From positions 26,929,129 through 26,993,128 of the forward strand of contig NC_052016.1 of assembly GCF_015832195.1 (NCBI RefSeq): a DNA stretch of 64,000 nt, given 5' to 3'. Positions 12,086 through 22,855 of this stretch are shown one piece after another. The notes under the pieces were generated by a model that was given only the letters and a program-made list of their open reading frames with translations, had not been told where the DNA came from and made no database searches. The stretch is from Motacilla alba alba (lineage: Eukaryota > Chordata > Aves > Passeriformes > Motacillidae). The translations under genes were made by a program, and so were the position numbers. The stretch's first letter is position 1. Each line of letters begins with the position of its first letter.

Positions 12086-13389
12086 TAGGTAAATATATTT
12101 TGGTATTTTAATTAAAAATAAATTTTGTGGGCCCTGCAGGACCTGTATTAATGACAAGGGAAGTGATGAAACTGGATGAGGCTGCCTCTTAGCTACAAAA
12201 CAACAGGTACAGGCTGATGAGAGTTAGAAACAGATTTCCATAGATTTCCAAGGTCTGTTTTCTTATGGTCTCAGCATCAAGGCAAATAGTCATTCATTAA
12301 ATATGCATTTTGATTTCTCTAGGGTGATAAATTGATATTACCTCAGTGCAGCCTTATCTTAATTGTCTATGATTTCCTTCAACCCCCAGAAAAGGTCACA
12401 TCAGTCGTCACCAGAGAAATGCATTTCATATGTTGTGAAGGAAGCCCTGTAAAGCACAGCGCCTCCTAGCAGGGTGTTTCCTCTGGGAGGTGGGCTCCAA
12501 GAACCATGTTCAGAACAGAGTAACTCAGTATAGATGGAAAAGAAAGTAGCATGATGCAGACAGAGTAGTTAAGACAGTCTATTGCATGAGTAATATTTGT
12601 CAGAGATGGGTTCCCTTGCTCTGCAAATAAGAAAGAGGTTCTCATAGGAGTGTCATGGAGAGGTCTTTTATGCAGAGCTGGCTGGATTTATGTTTATCAA
12701 AAGATGTGGGCCCAGGGCTGGATTCCTGTGACTCAGGTGGTGGTTCACCCTACCTTGCAGGCCTTCCCTGAGGGAAGCTAAGAAAACCAAACCATGTGAG
12801 CAGGAAGCCTGGGAGGATGACATGCCAGTGCAGTCATATCTTGTCTTACTTTGGAAGACGACTTTCTCTTTAAATAGAAATGATAGGTGTTGTTTATTAC
12901 AAGCATTTCTACCGTTCAGTACTAGCCCAGCTTCCTTGCACTGCCCACTGTATATATTCAACTACCTACAAAAAGTCAAGCTGGCAGAAGAGAATGTTGC
13001 AAGAGTGATTAAGACAAGTGATAAAAACTGAAAGCTGCTGGCTTGGGTGAAGATCACCAGTCAGGAAACATTTGGTACTTTCTGCAGTTCACGTCCCAGT
13101 CAGATGGTTGGAAAGTTCTTGCTATAGCTTGTGTAATGTGTATGCACAGGTATTGCCCTTGTACTTTCCAAAATTTGTTTGCATTATTAACATTTGCATT
13201 ATTAACAAATTTGCAAAGTGGAAAGCAGCACAGTCACTCTGAGTTCAGCTATCCAACTGAGCATACTTTAGATACAGTTCATAGCAAGTAAACTGTTGTT
13301 CTTTTTGCTGGTAATTAATTTTCTTTTAGCAAAAGAACAATTCTTTTTTACTCCAAGTGGATATATATTTGAAAAAATAAAAACCAAAC
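12086..13389. other. Unique non-coding sequence
   Basis: No gene is recognised. The open frames on both strands around 12.67-13.29 kb are short and overlap each other. A 15-bp perfect tandem duplication lies at 13178-13207 (separate entry). The rest shows neither a repeat family nor splice-bounded open frames. Confidence 0.5.
13178..13207. repeat. Perfect 15-bp tandem duplication
   Basis: TTTGCATTATTAACA occurs twice back to back. The pair is bracketed by AAATTTG on the left and CAAATTT on the right, which are inverted with respect to each other. A recent replication-slippage event is the simplest explanation. Confidence 0.95.
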
Positions 13390-13527
13390 TATTTTCACTG
13401 AACAATGGAAGTGGTGCCCAGAGAAGCTGTGAAGCCTCTCTCTGACTGATGCTGTATGAGCAGGGGTATCTGGACAGGAAGATCTCCAAAGACCTTGTCC
13501 GGCCTCAGCTATTCTGTGGTTCTGTAA
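13390..13527 (+). mobile_element. CR1: CR1 LINE 3' tail, plus strand
   Basis: A short and eroded CR1 end. TTTCACTGAACAATGG is followed by GCCCAGAGAAGCTGTG (the family phrase for the end of ORF2), then GAGCAGGGGTATCTGGACAGG, AGATCTCCAAAGACCTTGTCC and the terminal CAGCTATTCTGTGGTTCTGTA. The ending of the ATTCTGTGATTCTGT type points to a different subfamily from the 11.5-kb copy. An internal part of the consensus appears to be deleted around 13440. Confidence 0.85.
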
Positions 13528-14274
13528 TCAAGTGAACAGATTTATATTCCCCCCTTAGTACAGGGGAATGCAGGCTTTTGCATTGTAAGTTAATTGTTTA
13601 TTTTTTCAGGCTTAAATGCTAAAGGCTAGAATTTTGAACTCTAACTTAGTTTAAATTTGGAATACTGAGCCCAAAGTCAAAAGAATATACAAATATAAAG
13701 AACTTCAAATATAAAGACTTTACTAAGGGGAAGGACTTGCAAATATTTGAGAAGGGATCTGAATCACTTCACACTCACATCAGGGAAAAACTGAAGTAAC
13801 TGTAGAAGGCGCAATTTGTTCTTCAGTGTCTTATGATGAGCAAGTAAATTATTTATCACTATTTTTTAGGTGGAGAAAATCAATACCAAGAAAGTCAGGG
13901 GGGAAAAATGTATATTCTCAGCCCCTGGGCAGGGATACTAGCTCTTCCTATTTCTACATTTCATTTTGTAATTACATGGACATGACAGAGTTAAGAGGTT
14001 TGCCATGTGTGCTACTCTTAGAAGAACAGATTGGTGCAACATATCTATTTTCTCAGCAGATAAACATGATTTTTTTTCCCAGCGGGTGGTTTCGCAATTG
14101 TATTTGGGCAGTCAGCTTTGCATATGGATGCCAGAACACCTGTCACTCAAGAATATATTTATAGAAACTCTAAAATAATTCATTCCCTTAAACCTCCAAG
14201 CGGTTTTTAATGACATATTATGATAGTCTGTCCAGTGGGGATTACATCACTATTTTTCTGGAGCTAATTTGCTT
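13528..14274. other. Unique non-coding sequence
   Basis: No recognisable gene. The open frame at 13826-14164 (112 codons) shows no domain and no splice or promoter context. ATATAAAG phrases repeat near 13694-13720. Sequence texture changes abruptly to GC-rich at the LTR that begins after 14280. Confidence 0.5.
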
Positions 14275-14280
14275 ATCTGC
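14275..14280. repeat. Left target-site duplication ATCTGC
   Basis: ATCTGC immediately precedes the first base (TG) of the solo LTR and is repeated exactly after its last base (CA) at 14668-14673. A 6-bp duplication is characteristic of class II (ERVK-like, alpha/beta-retrovirus-type) integrases. Confidence 0.93.
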
Positions 14281-14416
14281 TGTTGTGATGCACTATATAG
14301 GTATTTAGATGTTCTGCACTGGGTGTTATGTTACATGAACTGTTCCCCCTGTATCCCTCGGATAGGGTGGTCTGTCCCCTGTAGCTCCTCCCTTCACCCC
14401 TCCTCACTGGTATCCC

Positions 14417-14463
14417 ATTGGCTGCGGCCTTCCGTTCCCGCCTCCCATTCCGTGGGTATAAAT
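14417..14463 (+). promoter_or_regulatory. LTR promoter: CCAAT-type motif and TATA box
   Basis: ATTGG (reverse CCAAT) at 14417-14421 lies about 36 bases before TATAAAT at 14457-14463, with a GC-rich spacer between them. Transcription would be expected to start some 25-30 bases after the TATA box, around 14490, heading to the right. Activity is not shown by the sequence. Confidence 0.7.
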
Positions 14464-14534
14464 GTCCGTTGGGTTTGGAGTTTGGTCTCTTTTTTGACCT
14501 GGATGCTCTCCAAAGCAGATGTCCCTTTCCAGCT

Positions 14535-14540
14535 AATAAA
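14535..14540 (+). terminator. LTR poly(A) signal AATAAA
   Basis: AATAAA lies about 72 bases after the TATA box in the solo LTR, in the spacing expected for a short R region, and is followed by ACAGGACATAAG. It can also polyadenylate any host transcript crossing rightward. Confidence 0.75.
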
Positions 14541-14667
14541 ACAGGACATAAGAACCACGTGGAGAAAGAGTGCTTCTCGTCCTTTACTTCGTCCATGTAG
14601 GATCCGTGCTGGGTTAAATCCCAAACTAGCCGGGGGGATTTGCAGCCTGAAACCCATGGATCCTTCA

Positions 14668-14673
14668 ATCTGC
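14668..14673. repeat. Right target-site duplication ATCTGC
   Basis: An exact copy of the six bases before the LTR. It follows the terminal CA directly, so it fixes the right edge of the insertion. Confidence 0.93.
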
Positions 14674-15589
14674 TTCCTTTTTTCCTTCTACCTTTACTGT
14701 CTTGCCACCTGCCTCTAAAGCAAAGATAACAAAACGCTGTTCCTGAAGAGCAGTGTGTCAAACCCCTCTCTTCTTTGAGACTGCAGGGCCTTGCTCTGCC
14801 TGCCAGCAGCTCCCTGACTCCACCTGGAGATCCCGGCTCTGGGACTCAGGTGAGACCTGAACACTTTTTGTGAAACAGTTTCAGTGTGAAGGCTCAGTGC
14901 TGGCAGCTTGCTTCCCCCCAGTTTGAGCAAGCTCCTTTGGGGCTTTTTGCACAGCAGGTCTTTGGTGCCTCCTCTCTGTGTATGGGTATCCCACAAGAGA
15001 GCTCAAACTGCTGCTCCTCCCTCAGTGAGAAGGGCGAATGTGCTGTAGCGCTCTTGCTCATCAGCACAGAACCTGTAGGAACTCAATACTTTTGAAACCA
15101 CTGTTACCCTGTCAAATTTGGCAGCAATTGGCCACCTTCAAGCAGTCGTGAAGAGGTAAATTGACAAGCAAGAACATGACTGCATAAAATAATTTCATGG
15201 GAATTACATGTGCCAGGCTAAACCTGAGGAAGATTTGAACTTTCTCCCAAAGATGAGAAAGTATTGTCCTCATCCTCTGCAATTGCTTCAGTTATCAAAT
15301 AGCTCTGTGGCTCTATGCCTACATTGTTCCTGCATTTTCTGGTCCAGTGTTCAAGACCACATTTCATTCCTAGAAGGAGAACACCATAACTCTGCCTACA
15401 CGTGTGTAGTGAAATGAAGGGACCCTGTTTTTTCTCTTTGGAGCTGTTTCATATCACTTGATATAACTGTAATTTTAGTGACCTAATGGGAGAATCAGCA
15501 TCATCAACTCCTCAGTCTAGTGATGATAAATGTTCCCTAGGAATGAGAATATCTTGGACCTAGTCCTGTTCTTGTTTGTATGACTACAG
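14674..15589. other. Non-coding sequence, unassigned
   Basis: No gene recognised. The first 350 bases remain GC-richer than the region average (for example CTGCCTGCCAGCAGCTCCCTGACTCC-like text near 14800), so there may be a further unrecognised repeat or a transcribed element there. The rest is ordinary AT-rich sequence. Confidence 0.4.
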
Positions 15590-15631
15590 AAGAGGATTTG
15601 CAAGTGAAGGGAGAAGGAGAAAGTGGGGAAG
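15590..15631 (+). other. Candidate 42-nt exon with good splice signals
   Basis: A pyrimidine-rich acceptor (TCCTGTTCTTGTTTGTATGACTACAG in outline) ends at 15589, and a donor GGTAAGCT begins at 15632. The 42 bases between are purine-rich with repeated GAAGGAGAAAG words of exonic-enhancer type. One frame stays open and reads EDLQVKGEGESGE; an ATG lies just upstream of the acceptor junction. Short pseudo-exons of this kind are common by chance, so this is only a candidate. Confidence 0.12.
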
Positions 15632-16003
15632 GTAAGCTCTTGAGCATTACATGTGCTTTAAGTTATGTCACAAATGCAACTGTGCTTTTTTTCTACCTTT
15701 TAAAATTTCTATTTCCAGTCTTTGAAACATACATACAACCAGACACTAACTACATCCATAGGTAAATATTCATTCTGGATGAGAGCTTACAGCTGGCAAA
15801 AGTGAAACATCAGTTCAGTTCTTTAAGAACTTGGATTCACTGTCTTCCTTTGCTTCAGACTTTCTGCATACTTTTGCAATGGTACTGCTCAGGAGAGTTT
15901 CTCCAGTTTCCTACATCAACTGTAAAGAGGGAAAGTAAGGAGAAAAAAACCGGCCACACGATGGATACCTTGAAATGAGTGGATGTAAGGGCTTTCTTCA
16001 TGT
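15632..16003. other. Unassigned non-coding sequence
   Basis: No recognisable gene, repeat or signal apart from the donor at its left edge. It runs straight into the MIR-like relic. Confidence 0.4.
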
Positions 16004-16066
16004 TCTCTGTGGCTTCAGTTTCCTGGCTTTAAAAGGGGATAATGATTCACATTACAGGCTGCGAGT
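16004..16066 (+). mobile_element. MIR-like SINE relic (core region)
   Basis: TCTCTGTGGCTTCAGTTTCC, then TTTAAAAGGGGATAATGATT and CATTACAGGCTG, match the order of the MIR core consensus phrases CTCTGTGCCTCAGTTTCC, TGTAAAATGGGGATAATAAT and CTCATAGGGTTG. MIR is an ancient tRNA-derived SINE shared by amniotes, and only short diverged pieces survive in birds. The match is from memory and short, hence moderate confidence. Confidence 0.5.
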
Positions 16067-17576
16067 TGCTCATATCATCCAACTACACTATGTTTCTACC
16101 TTGCCTACACATCATGCTTGGGCACTGTATAAGCAGTTCTTTTGAGTTTTCTAGAATAGTCTCTTTTGTGAGGTATTTTGTTACTTATAAAACACAATGA
16201 AAAAAATCAGGAAGATTCGCTGACTGAGCAGGTAGCAAAAACATCAAGCCATTTACTCACATAATAATGTTAAAATATCTGAGACTTTATTCTGACATTA
16301 TTATATTATGTATAACTCTGCTTTAATTACATAATTATTTATTTAAAAATTATTTCATAAGACATATATTCAAACTATAGAATTTAACAAGCCTTAGTTA
16401 ATGAGTATCCTATTAGTTGCAGTATCTAATGGGAATGTACCAGTTTCATCTCATTTTCACAAAACAGCAAAGGCAGTTCATCATCTTAATAACAAAACTG
16501 ATGTTGGTAACAATACATTTGGCATCAAAATGCATACATAGTCACTTCTGGGTAAGACAAAAAAAGTATTTAACTGGATAACTAATGCTGGTTATAGAAT
16601 TATCAGATGCCAAGGTCTATAATGAGTAGATTAGGATTAGTATACTTGGCCTTAGTTCTATCTCAGATTTTCTGCATGACTTTGGACAAGTGAGCTGAAG
16701 ATTTTGTGCACTACTTAAACATTTTCTTACACCCCAATGTGGTGATGTCACTTGTATAATTCTTGACCACAGGAAGCACTTTCAAAGCCAGAAAGAGAAA
16801 TCCACAGAATGCTGATTTTTGCCCTCATGCCAAACTGGCTTAATTCACTAGACCATGAGAAACTGTTTATCCACCCACAGAAACCCCATCAATCTAAACC
16901 CAGTGAAATTTTAAAGGAGAAGGTTATCTTTACTTTATACATCCTTTTTTTCTCAAGAGATTCTCTGAGCAGTGATAGCCATCTGAACAGTAGCACAGAT
17001 CTGAAGCTCTCACTCCTAGCTGGCATTCATCTTCATGGTAGCTGTGTTTGTATGTCTTGACTACCAAGAAAATTAAATTAAAAGTATATTGTGATTGATT
17101 TACTTTATGGTGTCACTCCTTACTGTTTAGAATAGTGCACACACGTCTGTTCTGCAACATTAACAAGACGGTGTTTTCTCATATTTTTTCTAGTCCTCAA
17201 TGTTTGACTGTTCCATATAAACCCTGACTCAGCTGAGATTCAACATTTTCTTCCTGGATTAGGTACCCAGCAAGTTTTTTTCCACTGTCTACGACATACT
17301 CCATTACTTTTGTTTCTCTCTTCTTCAGTAGATGTAATTTTTCTTCCTTTGAATGTTAACTGAGAGATAAATTTTCATTTTAAATGTATTCCTCCTGTTT
17401 TCTGATGTTTTAAACAAATTTGTTTTTTTTATACTTGCCATCAGTCCATCATAAGGTAAGGCTCACTTGTGCTGATGACTGCTGAAGTAGCTATTACAGA
17501 ATAGCTGCATACACAAAAGAATATTATTTCCAACATATTCTGTCATGTCTTGCATCTCTGGATCAGTTCTTTAAAC
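16067..17576. other. AT-rich non-coding sequence
   Basis: No gene. A weak MIR-like phrase (TGACTTTGGACAAGTGAGC) sits at about 16678, which resembles another part of the MIR consensus but is too short to call. The remainder is AT-rich, with TTATATTATG and ATTATTTATTT tracts around 16.3 kb. Confidence 0.45.
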
Positions 17577-17732
17577 AAGTTGATCACTATGAATTTTACA
17601 TTATCAAAACCATGGTTGCAACTCTAGGCTCTTTGGACTCAGAATCATCTCAGATCATTCAGATTCTCTGGAGCGAGTTAGCAGAGCAGCTTTTACTGAA
17701 AAAAATCCAGCTGGCTGAAGAAAAGTCATCAG
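17577..17732 (+). other. Candidate first or internal exon with strong Kozak and donor
   Basis: An acceptor-like tract (CATGTCTTGCATCTCTGGATCAG in outline) ends at 17576, and a consensus donor CAG|GTGAGT falls at 17732/17733. An ATG at 17612 in strong context (A at -3, G at +4) opens 40 codons up to the donor, including the amphipathic, charged stretch ELAEQLLLKKIQLAEEKSSG. In-frame stops lie upstream of the ATG, so it would have to be the first coding exon. The protein is not recognised, and chance cannot be excluded. Confidence 0.15.
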
Positions 17733-17967
17733 GTGAGTTCAATCTGGTTTTGTATAAGCCAGGTTTAAACAATTTGCATCAGGTTTATAGGTGTAAATCA
17801 ATATCTTTGCCTCTTGCTGAGTTTCAGAAGTTGACTGAAAATTTTGAACTTGTGTTTTGGCCACCCAGGCCAGGGGGTGAGAAGGAAGGTTTTATATAGG
17901 ATACTTATTTGACAGCTGGATCCTCATGTGTAAGCATGTTTAAAGCATTTTCACCTGGATTGACTAT

Positions 17968-18400
17968 AGATCCTAGACCCTAGAAAGCTTTGAGATGGAA
18001 GGGACTTTAAAGATCATCTAATTCTAACAAACCCCCATCCCCCTTCCCCTTCTCTGCCACTGTGGGAGGGACACACACCACAAGGGCATTTGCCACCCCC
18101 ACAGTAAAGAATTTCTTCCTGACACTCTACTTAAACCTACCCTCTTGTCCTATCACTCCATGTCCTTGTAAAAAGTCCCTCTCAGCTCTTCTGTATGGCC
18201 CTTAAGGTCTCCCTGGAGCCTTCTCTTCTGTAGGCTGAGGACCCCCAGTTCTCAGCCTGTCTTCATAGGAGAGGTGCTCCAGCTCTCTGACCAGTTTTGT
18301 GGCCTCCTGCAGACTCAATCCAACAGTCCATGCTCTTCTTACCTGGGGGCTGAACAGCTGAAAGCAGATCCTTCTCTGTCCCCTGTCCTCCCAGACATGA
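17968..18400 (-). mobile_element. CR1: CR1 LINE 3' fragment, minus strand
   Basis: The left end reads GATGGAAGGGACTTTAAAGATCATCTAATTC, the antisense of the CR1 3' untranslated region. It is followed by TAAAGAATTTCTTCCTGACA, CCTACCCTCTTGTCCTATCACT, AGGCTGAGGACCCCCAGTTCTCAGCCTGTCTTCATAGGAGAGGTGCTCCAG-type text and TGACCAGTTTTGTGGCC. These are antisense phrases of the CR1 ORF2 end. The terminal 8-bp tail repeats are degraded (CCTAGACCCTAGAAAGC). The wording of the 3' part differs from the 11.5-kb copy, so it belongs to another CR1 subfamily. Confidence 0.93.
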
Positions 18401-20919
18401 AGTTTTTAAGGAGGTTTTGGTATTTTTTTTTGTGCCAGAGAATTTAGTAGAATTTATCGATCCTAATGTTTACATGAAGATATGCATGAATATAACACAA
18501 CTTAGGCCTTTCTTACTTTATTACAGAAGCCTTTTCTGTCGACTGTATACGACAAATTTTCTTGTGCAAGGCAATGTCTTGACTGAGGTGCGTCTGTCTG
18601 GGTAGCTGGAGTGTTGCCCTGAATAACCCAGTTAAATCAACTTCTGGCTGTGTGCTCTGTCTACACCATACAACAGAGGTAGAAGAGACCAGAACAGAAC
18701 AGAACTGGGGAGGACACACTAAAATTTTCGCAAGCTCAGCCAGCACATTTAGAATGCTAAAACTATGTAAAGTAAGTAGAATTTTGAATTGTAGTCTTTA
18801 GCCAAATGGCTATATTTTAAATTTTTATGTAAGAACGAGTATCAGTTCTGCAATTTCACAAAATAACGTTAGTATTAATGACTGCTTAAGCTAAGCATTG
18901 GGTTTTGGGAGTTTTTTAACCTTAAAAAGGGATGTCATTATATGGCTTCTTCATTCCTGCTATGTATACATTGTGCATAGTAGTTCTTAATATTAATGTG
19001 TTTTTTCCAGATATGGTTTTATATTTGTGCTATTTGTTGTGGAGTATGACAAGTAAAGATGCTGACTAAAATCTAAAATGCTACAGAGAAAAGTGAAACA
19101 ATCTAAGTATTTAATAAGTGCCCTTTCAACTTGATGAGTTGCCAAGTAGAGCTAGCTGGCAAAACCATGACTAAACAACTTGTGTCAGAATTGTCTCACT
19201 TTCTGAAGCTAAAATTTATCACCAATAAGGTTTTGTTGCAGCAAAGAGTATTTTCTTGCCAGTTTCTCTCTCTCCTTCTCAGCAGTCTGCCAAAAAAAAA
19301 AACTAATTGATGTTTCATTTGTGATCTCAGGACTGTTGAAAAACCGATAGGTTACTTCACTTACTGATAAGATTTCTTTTTGCAGATGGGACTTGCTTCT
19401 GTAGGCAAACAGATTTCAAAATATGAAAATTCTCTGAGAGAGAATACTTCCTTTTTCCACATGGCTCTATTGCCAAGGTAACCTGGCCACAAAGAGTACT
19501 TCAAAGAGATTGGATGGTGCTGTTTGTTTGAAAAAAAAAGCACAATCAATAAGGATATCTAAGCATGAAGTGGTGAGAATGTATTGCTTTATGGAAAAAC
19601 AATTTTCATTTTGATACATTGAGAAATGAATGTAAAATAAAACCCCTCAGGGTTGACATAATGAGATCTCTTAATGCCTGTGGGATCATTAGACTCAATT
19701 AGGTATTTGACTGGCAGTTACACTTAGCCCTTAAGAGATGTCATGTTAACATACTGGATTACAAATACAGGTGAAGTTACCTCATATTGCTTCATGATGA
19801 ACAGCTCAGCTAGTGCAGAGCTTTCAGACAACAGGAAAGGATTCAAATAATCATTTTACTTCAAAAAGCGTGTTCCAGCAACCAGCAGAAAAAAATGCTG
19901 ATGGAAAATCTCTGACTTGCGGAAAAGACACAGAATTGTGCGAAGCTTCCTGCAGACACCAGGGCCTGAGGGAATCAGATTGCTCATCTGGTTTGCTCAC
20001 CCTAGGCAGATCAGCACATCTGTGTCTCATGACACTTGGTGTGAAAACTGCTGCGATGTTTTTTCAAAGAAAAAAAAATCTCAAAACTTGGAAGAGAAAT
20101 TACTGTATTTTTTTTTGTTTGTCCCTTTGATGAAGAGACATCCAGATTTTGGGTTAAAATGGCATATTTGGTGAGAAACCTTACATAATTTTATTTGGTC
20201 GGGAGCTGGCTGTCCCACCAACCAAAAAATATCAGAAATGTTCCTCTCTATCCAGTGGGCTGTTCCCTGATATGAGGATTTTTGACAAAGTCTATCTTAG
20301 GCTGTTTCCATTTGGCCAGTGAGAATGTCTCCTTGACTGGTAAGAAATGAGCTCTTGTCAAACACAAGCGGGCTAATAATTCCATTTCTTTGAAGTCTGT
20401 TTTAGAGAAGCCACTATGAAATCCAGAAAAAAAACAGCAATACAGCTGTCAGTGCCTTGAATGAAAATTATGTGAATGAACTTTGACTGTATTTCAAGGA
20501 ATCAGTCATTGAAACTGTAGAACTTTGAGATGAAATGTTTGTGCCAAAAGCATAGGACTTTTTTTTTAAACGGAATCTTTTGTTATCTGTCTCAGAAACT
20601 GCATAGCCATGTTAAAGATCTTTAAATAACTATTGAATACTTTTATTCTACCAGCAAAGTAATGTTGAACTTTTGATTGTCAAAAACATTTAGATAATGA
20701 ACACCCATTAATTCCCCAAAAAGGAATATGGGATGGAATAGGGGGGGAGAGAGATTCTCAGTTCTGAATTTCAAATCCTTCCATTTAAATCACAGCAATA
20801 AAAAGAGCACTCACAAGCTGTTCATTGGACATGGATTAGTTTATACATTTTGTATTGCTTTTATTTTGACTTAATGGGAATGCTGTTAAGGGCAGTCTCA
20901 GTGTGATAGGAGCTGCCTA
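18401..20919. other. Unique AT-rich non-coding sequence
   Basis: No gene recognised. A short block at 19650-19800 (TTAATGCCTGTGGGATCATTAGACTCAATTAGG in outline) has the texture of a conserved element. Open frames at 19813-20174 overlap in two frames and show no domain. There is a poly-A-rich and poly-T-rich patch at 20.07-20.12 kb. Confidence 0.45.
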
Positions 20920-21400
20920 AATGGATGCAGAGAACCTCTTAGGAGGGAGGGGGAGAGAAAGGAGGTGGAAGGAGGCAGGTGAGCAGCCAGAACCCGGCTG
21001 GCTCTGCTCCCCAAAAGAGCATGGATTGTGTGCTGCCAATCAAAACTCCGTGCATCCGAGTGGAGGCTTCCTGTTAAGCTCCACGGGCACTGTAGCTGGC
21101 CTCGTGTTCAAAATTGTGACCAAATTATGAACCCAGTGCATTCAGTCTGCTAACAGCAGTATGCTGTCATCAAAGAATAGCCACAAGAATGAATAAAGCA
21201 CTCAAAACACGCGTTATGGTCAGACTCCAGCGGGCACAATCTGTTTACCCTAACAAAGACAGGGCTACGGGGGGACTTAATCACAGTTTGTAACTAACTA
21301 CATGGGGAACAGCAATGTCATAATTAAGAGCTCATCAGCTTTGCACATGAATGCATAAGGAGAGCCGATTTCTGAAAATGGAATATATTTAGACTAGAAA
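20920..21400. promoter_or_regulatory. Candidate conserved regulatory block
   Basis: A GC-richer, mixed-complexity block that does not resemble any repeat I know and lacks long open frames. It includes CCAATCAAAACTCCGTGCATCCGAG, CACGCGTTATGGTCAGACTCC, TTTGTAACTAACTACATGGGG and ATAATTAAGAGCTCATCAGC in outline, and TTTGCACATGAATGCAT. CpG dinucleotides (ACGCGT, TACGG, TCCGAG) are retained here although the surroundings are CpG-poor. Retained CpGs and intact octamer- and homeodomain-like words suggest constraint. The call is inference, to be tested by alignment. Confidence 0.33.
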
Positions 21401-22855
21401 TCAGGTAAAAATATTTAGCAGTGAGGTTATTTAAGCTTTGGAAGAACTTACTGAAAAGTCTGGTGCATTTTTAATCCTTGCAATTTGTTTTTAACCCAGA
21501 TCTAACATAATTCAGGGCATCTCTATTAACCTGGGCTATGCAGGACATCAGGCTAATGAATAGGAATATCCCAAATACTATGTACAAACCTATGCTGGTG
21601 GAAGCACAGAGAATTCTGCCTCTGTAAAAATCAAGAAACATATTCAAGTACCTGAACATGGATTTTGGCTCAAGGTAGTTGGGAATTTTTCACTAAAATC
21701 ATATTCCACTGTGAAATGTAATTTCCAAGGCAGGAAAAAGAGTAGGATAGCATTTTTTAGGTGTCATAGTTTTCTGATGGTGAATTAAAATTAAAATTGC
21801 TATTTTATTTTATGTTAGTTGACCTGAATATGAGTATTGATTTTTGTTTTGACAGTGATCTAAACTATTTTCCCTCAGATCAATATTAAATAAATATAAT
21901 ATAAAATAGCATTTTGCCATAGATAAATTTTACCTTTCTAGAACTTGCATTATTTTATGAGCTGAGTTTTTGGTCAAACACATATTCAGTAATGCATTTT
22001 TTGGAATCATATGACTCACCTTAGGTAAGGTGTGCTGTTGATGGATGAATTTGGTCCTAATGCCTGCCTGTCACCCTGCAATGAAAGCAGAAGACAAAGA
22101 AGACAACTGGATTGAGAAAATAAGAAGATGAAATTTAATGCTGAAATGCACTTATTTCTAAGAAATTTAGATGTTTTAACTGAATATGTCAAAATGGAAC
22201 CTCTTGACATTTCTAAATGCATTTCATTTTTTGGAGTTAGTTCAGTGCTCTTATTCTGCATCAGAATGATCCCAAGCTTTGCAGAGGCTTGACTTTGCTT
22301 TTTGCCCAGTTTGTGTTTTCAGATTAATTTTTGAAACTTCATCATAGAAGACTGGAGCTCATGGCAATACCAGGTCTACTAAGATTATGCTTTTTCTTTA
22401 TTAAAAAACAACTATTCTAGATGGAAGGGATGCTGATTCTATATTAAGATTAAAAAAAGCTGAAAAAATAGGTGAACTTGAAGGCTGAGCTGCCACAAGC
22501 AAATCACAAAAAAATTCTTAAATACCTTGTTTCATCTGCCCTACTGTATTTCTTCTGGAAGAGAACAGTCAACTTTCAGTATTAACTATTTCTACTCCAA
22601 TTGAAAATTCAAACAATTTCATTTAAGATGCCTTCATTTCATTTTCCTTGAAAATATTTCTAGGCACCTGCAGGCTTGGCAGTCTCCCCAGGAATTAAGG
22701 CAGAATTTATTGGGTTTTTGGGAACACAGAACACTAAGTGTTATTGGGATTTCACAAAGCACTTCTGAAATAGAGACTGCTACTAAAAATGTGAAGTGTA
22801 GTGACTCTAATGGTGGATAATAGAAAGATGAAGAGAGAGAAAAGAAAAAAATAGT
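21401..22855. other. AT-rich non-coding sequence
   Basis: No gene, RNA or repeat family recognised. Open frames on the minus strand at 21471-21659 and 22016-22261 are short and show no domain. Confidence 0.5.

Larger units (their letters stand above)
14281..14667 (+). mobile_element. Solo LTR of a class II endogenous retrovirus, complete
   Basis: The element starts with TGTTGTG, ends with CCTTCA, is 387 bp long and is bracketed by the perfect 6-bp repeat ATCTGC. Within it, in the correct order, are an inverted CCAAT box (ATTGG at 14417-14421), a TATA box (TATAAAT, 14457-14463) and an AATAAA poly(A) signal (14535-14540). The part after the poly(A) signal (about 125 bp) would be the end of R and U5. 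There is no second LTR and no retroviral internal region, so recombination between two LTRs has probably removed the provirus. GC content and CpG use are higher than in the flanks, suggesting a fairly young insertion. Open frames of 149 and 162 codons on opposite strands inside it are by-products of this composition. Confidence 0.93.

Noticed and set aside
14273..14761. Open frame of 162 codons on the minus strand and 149 codons on the plus strand
   Set aside because: Both lie across the solo LTR on opposite strands, cross its boundaries and follow from its GC-rich, stop-poor composition. No domain is visible.
16670..16705. MIR-like phrase TGACTTTGGACAAGTGAGC
   Set aside because: Only about 20 bases match. 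It is too short on its own to call a repeat copy.
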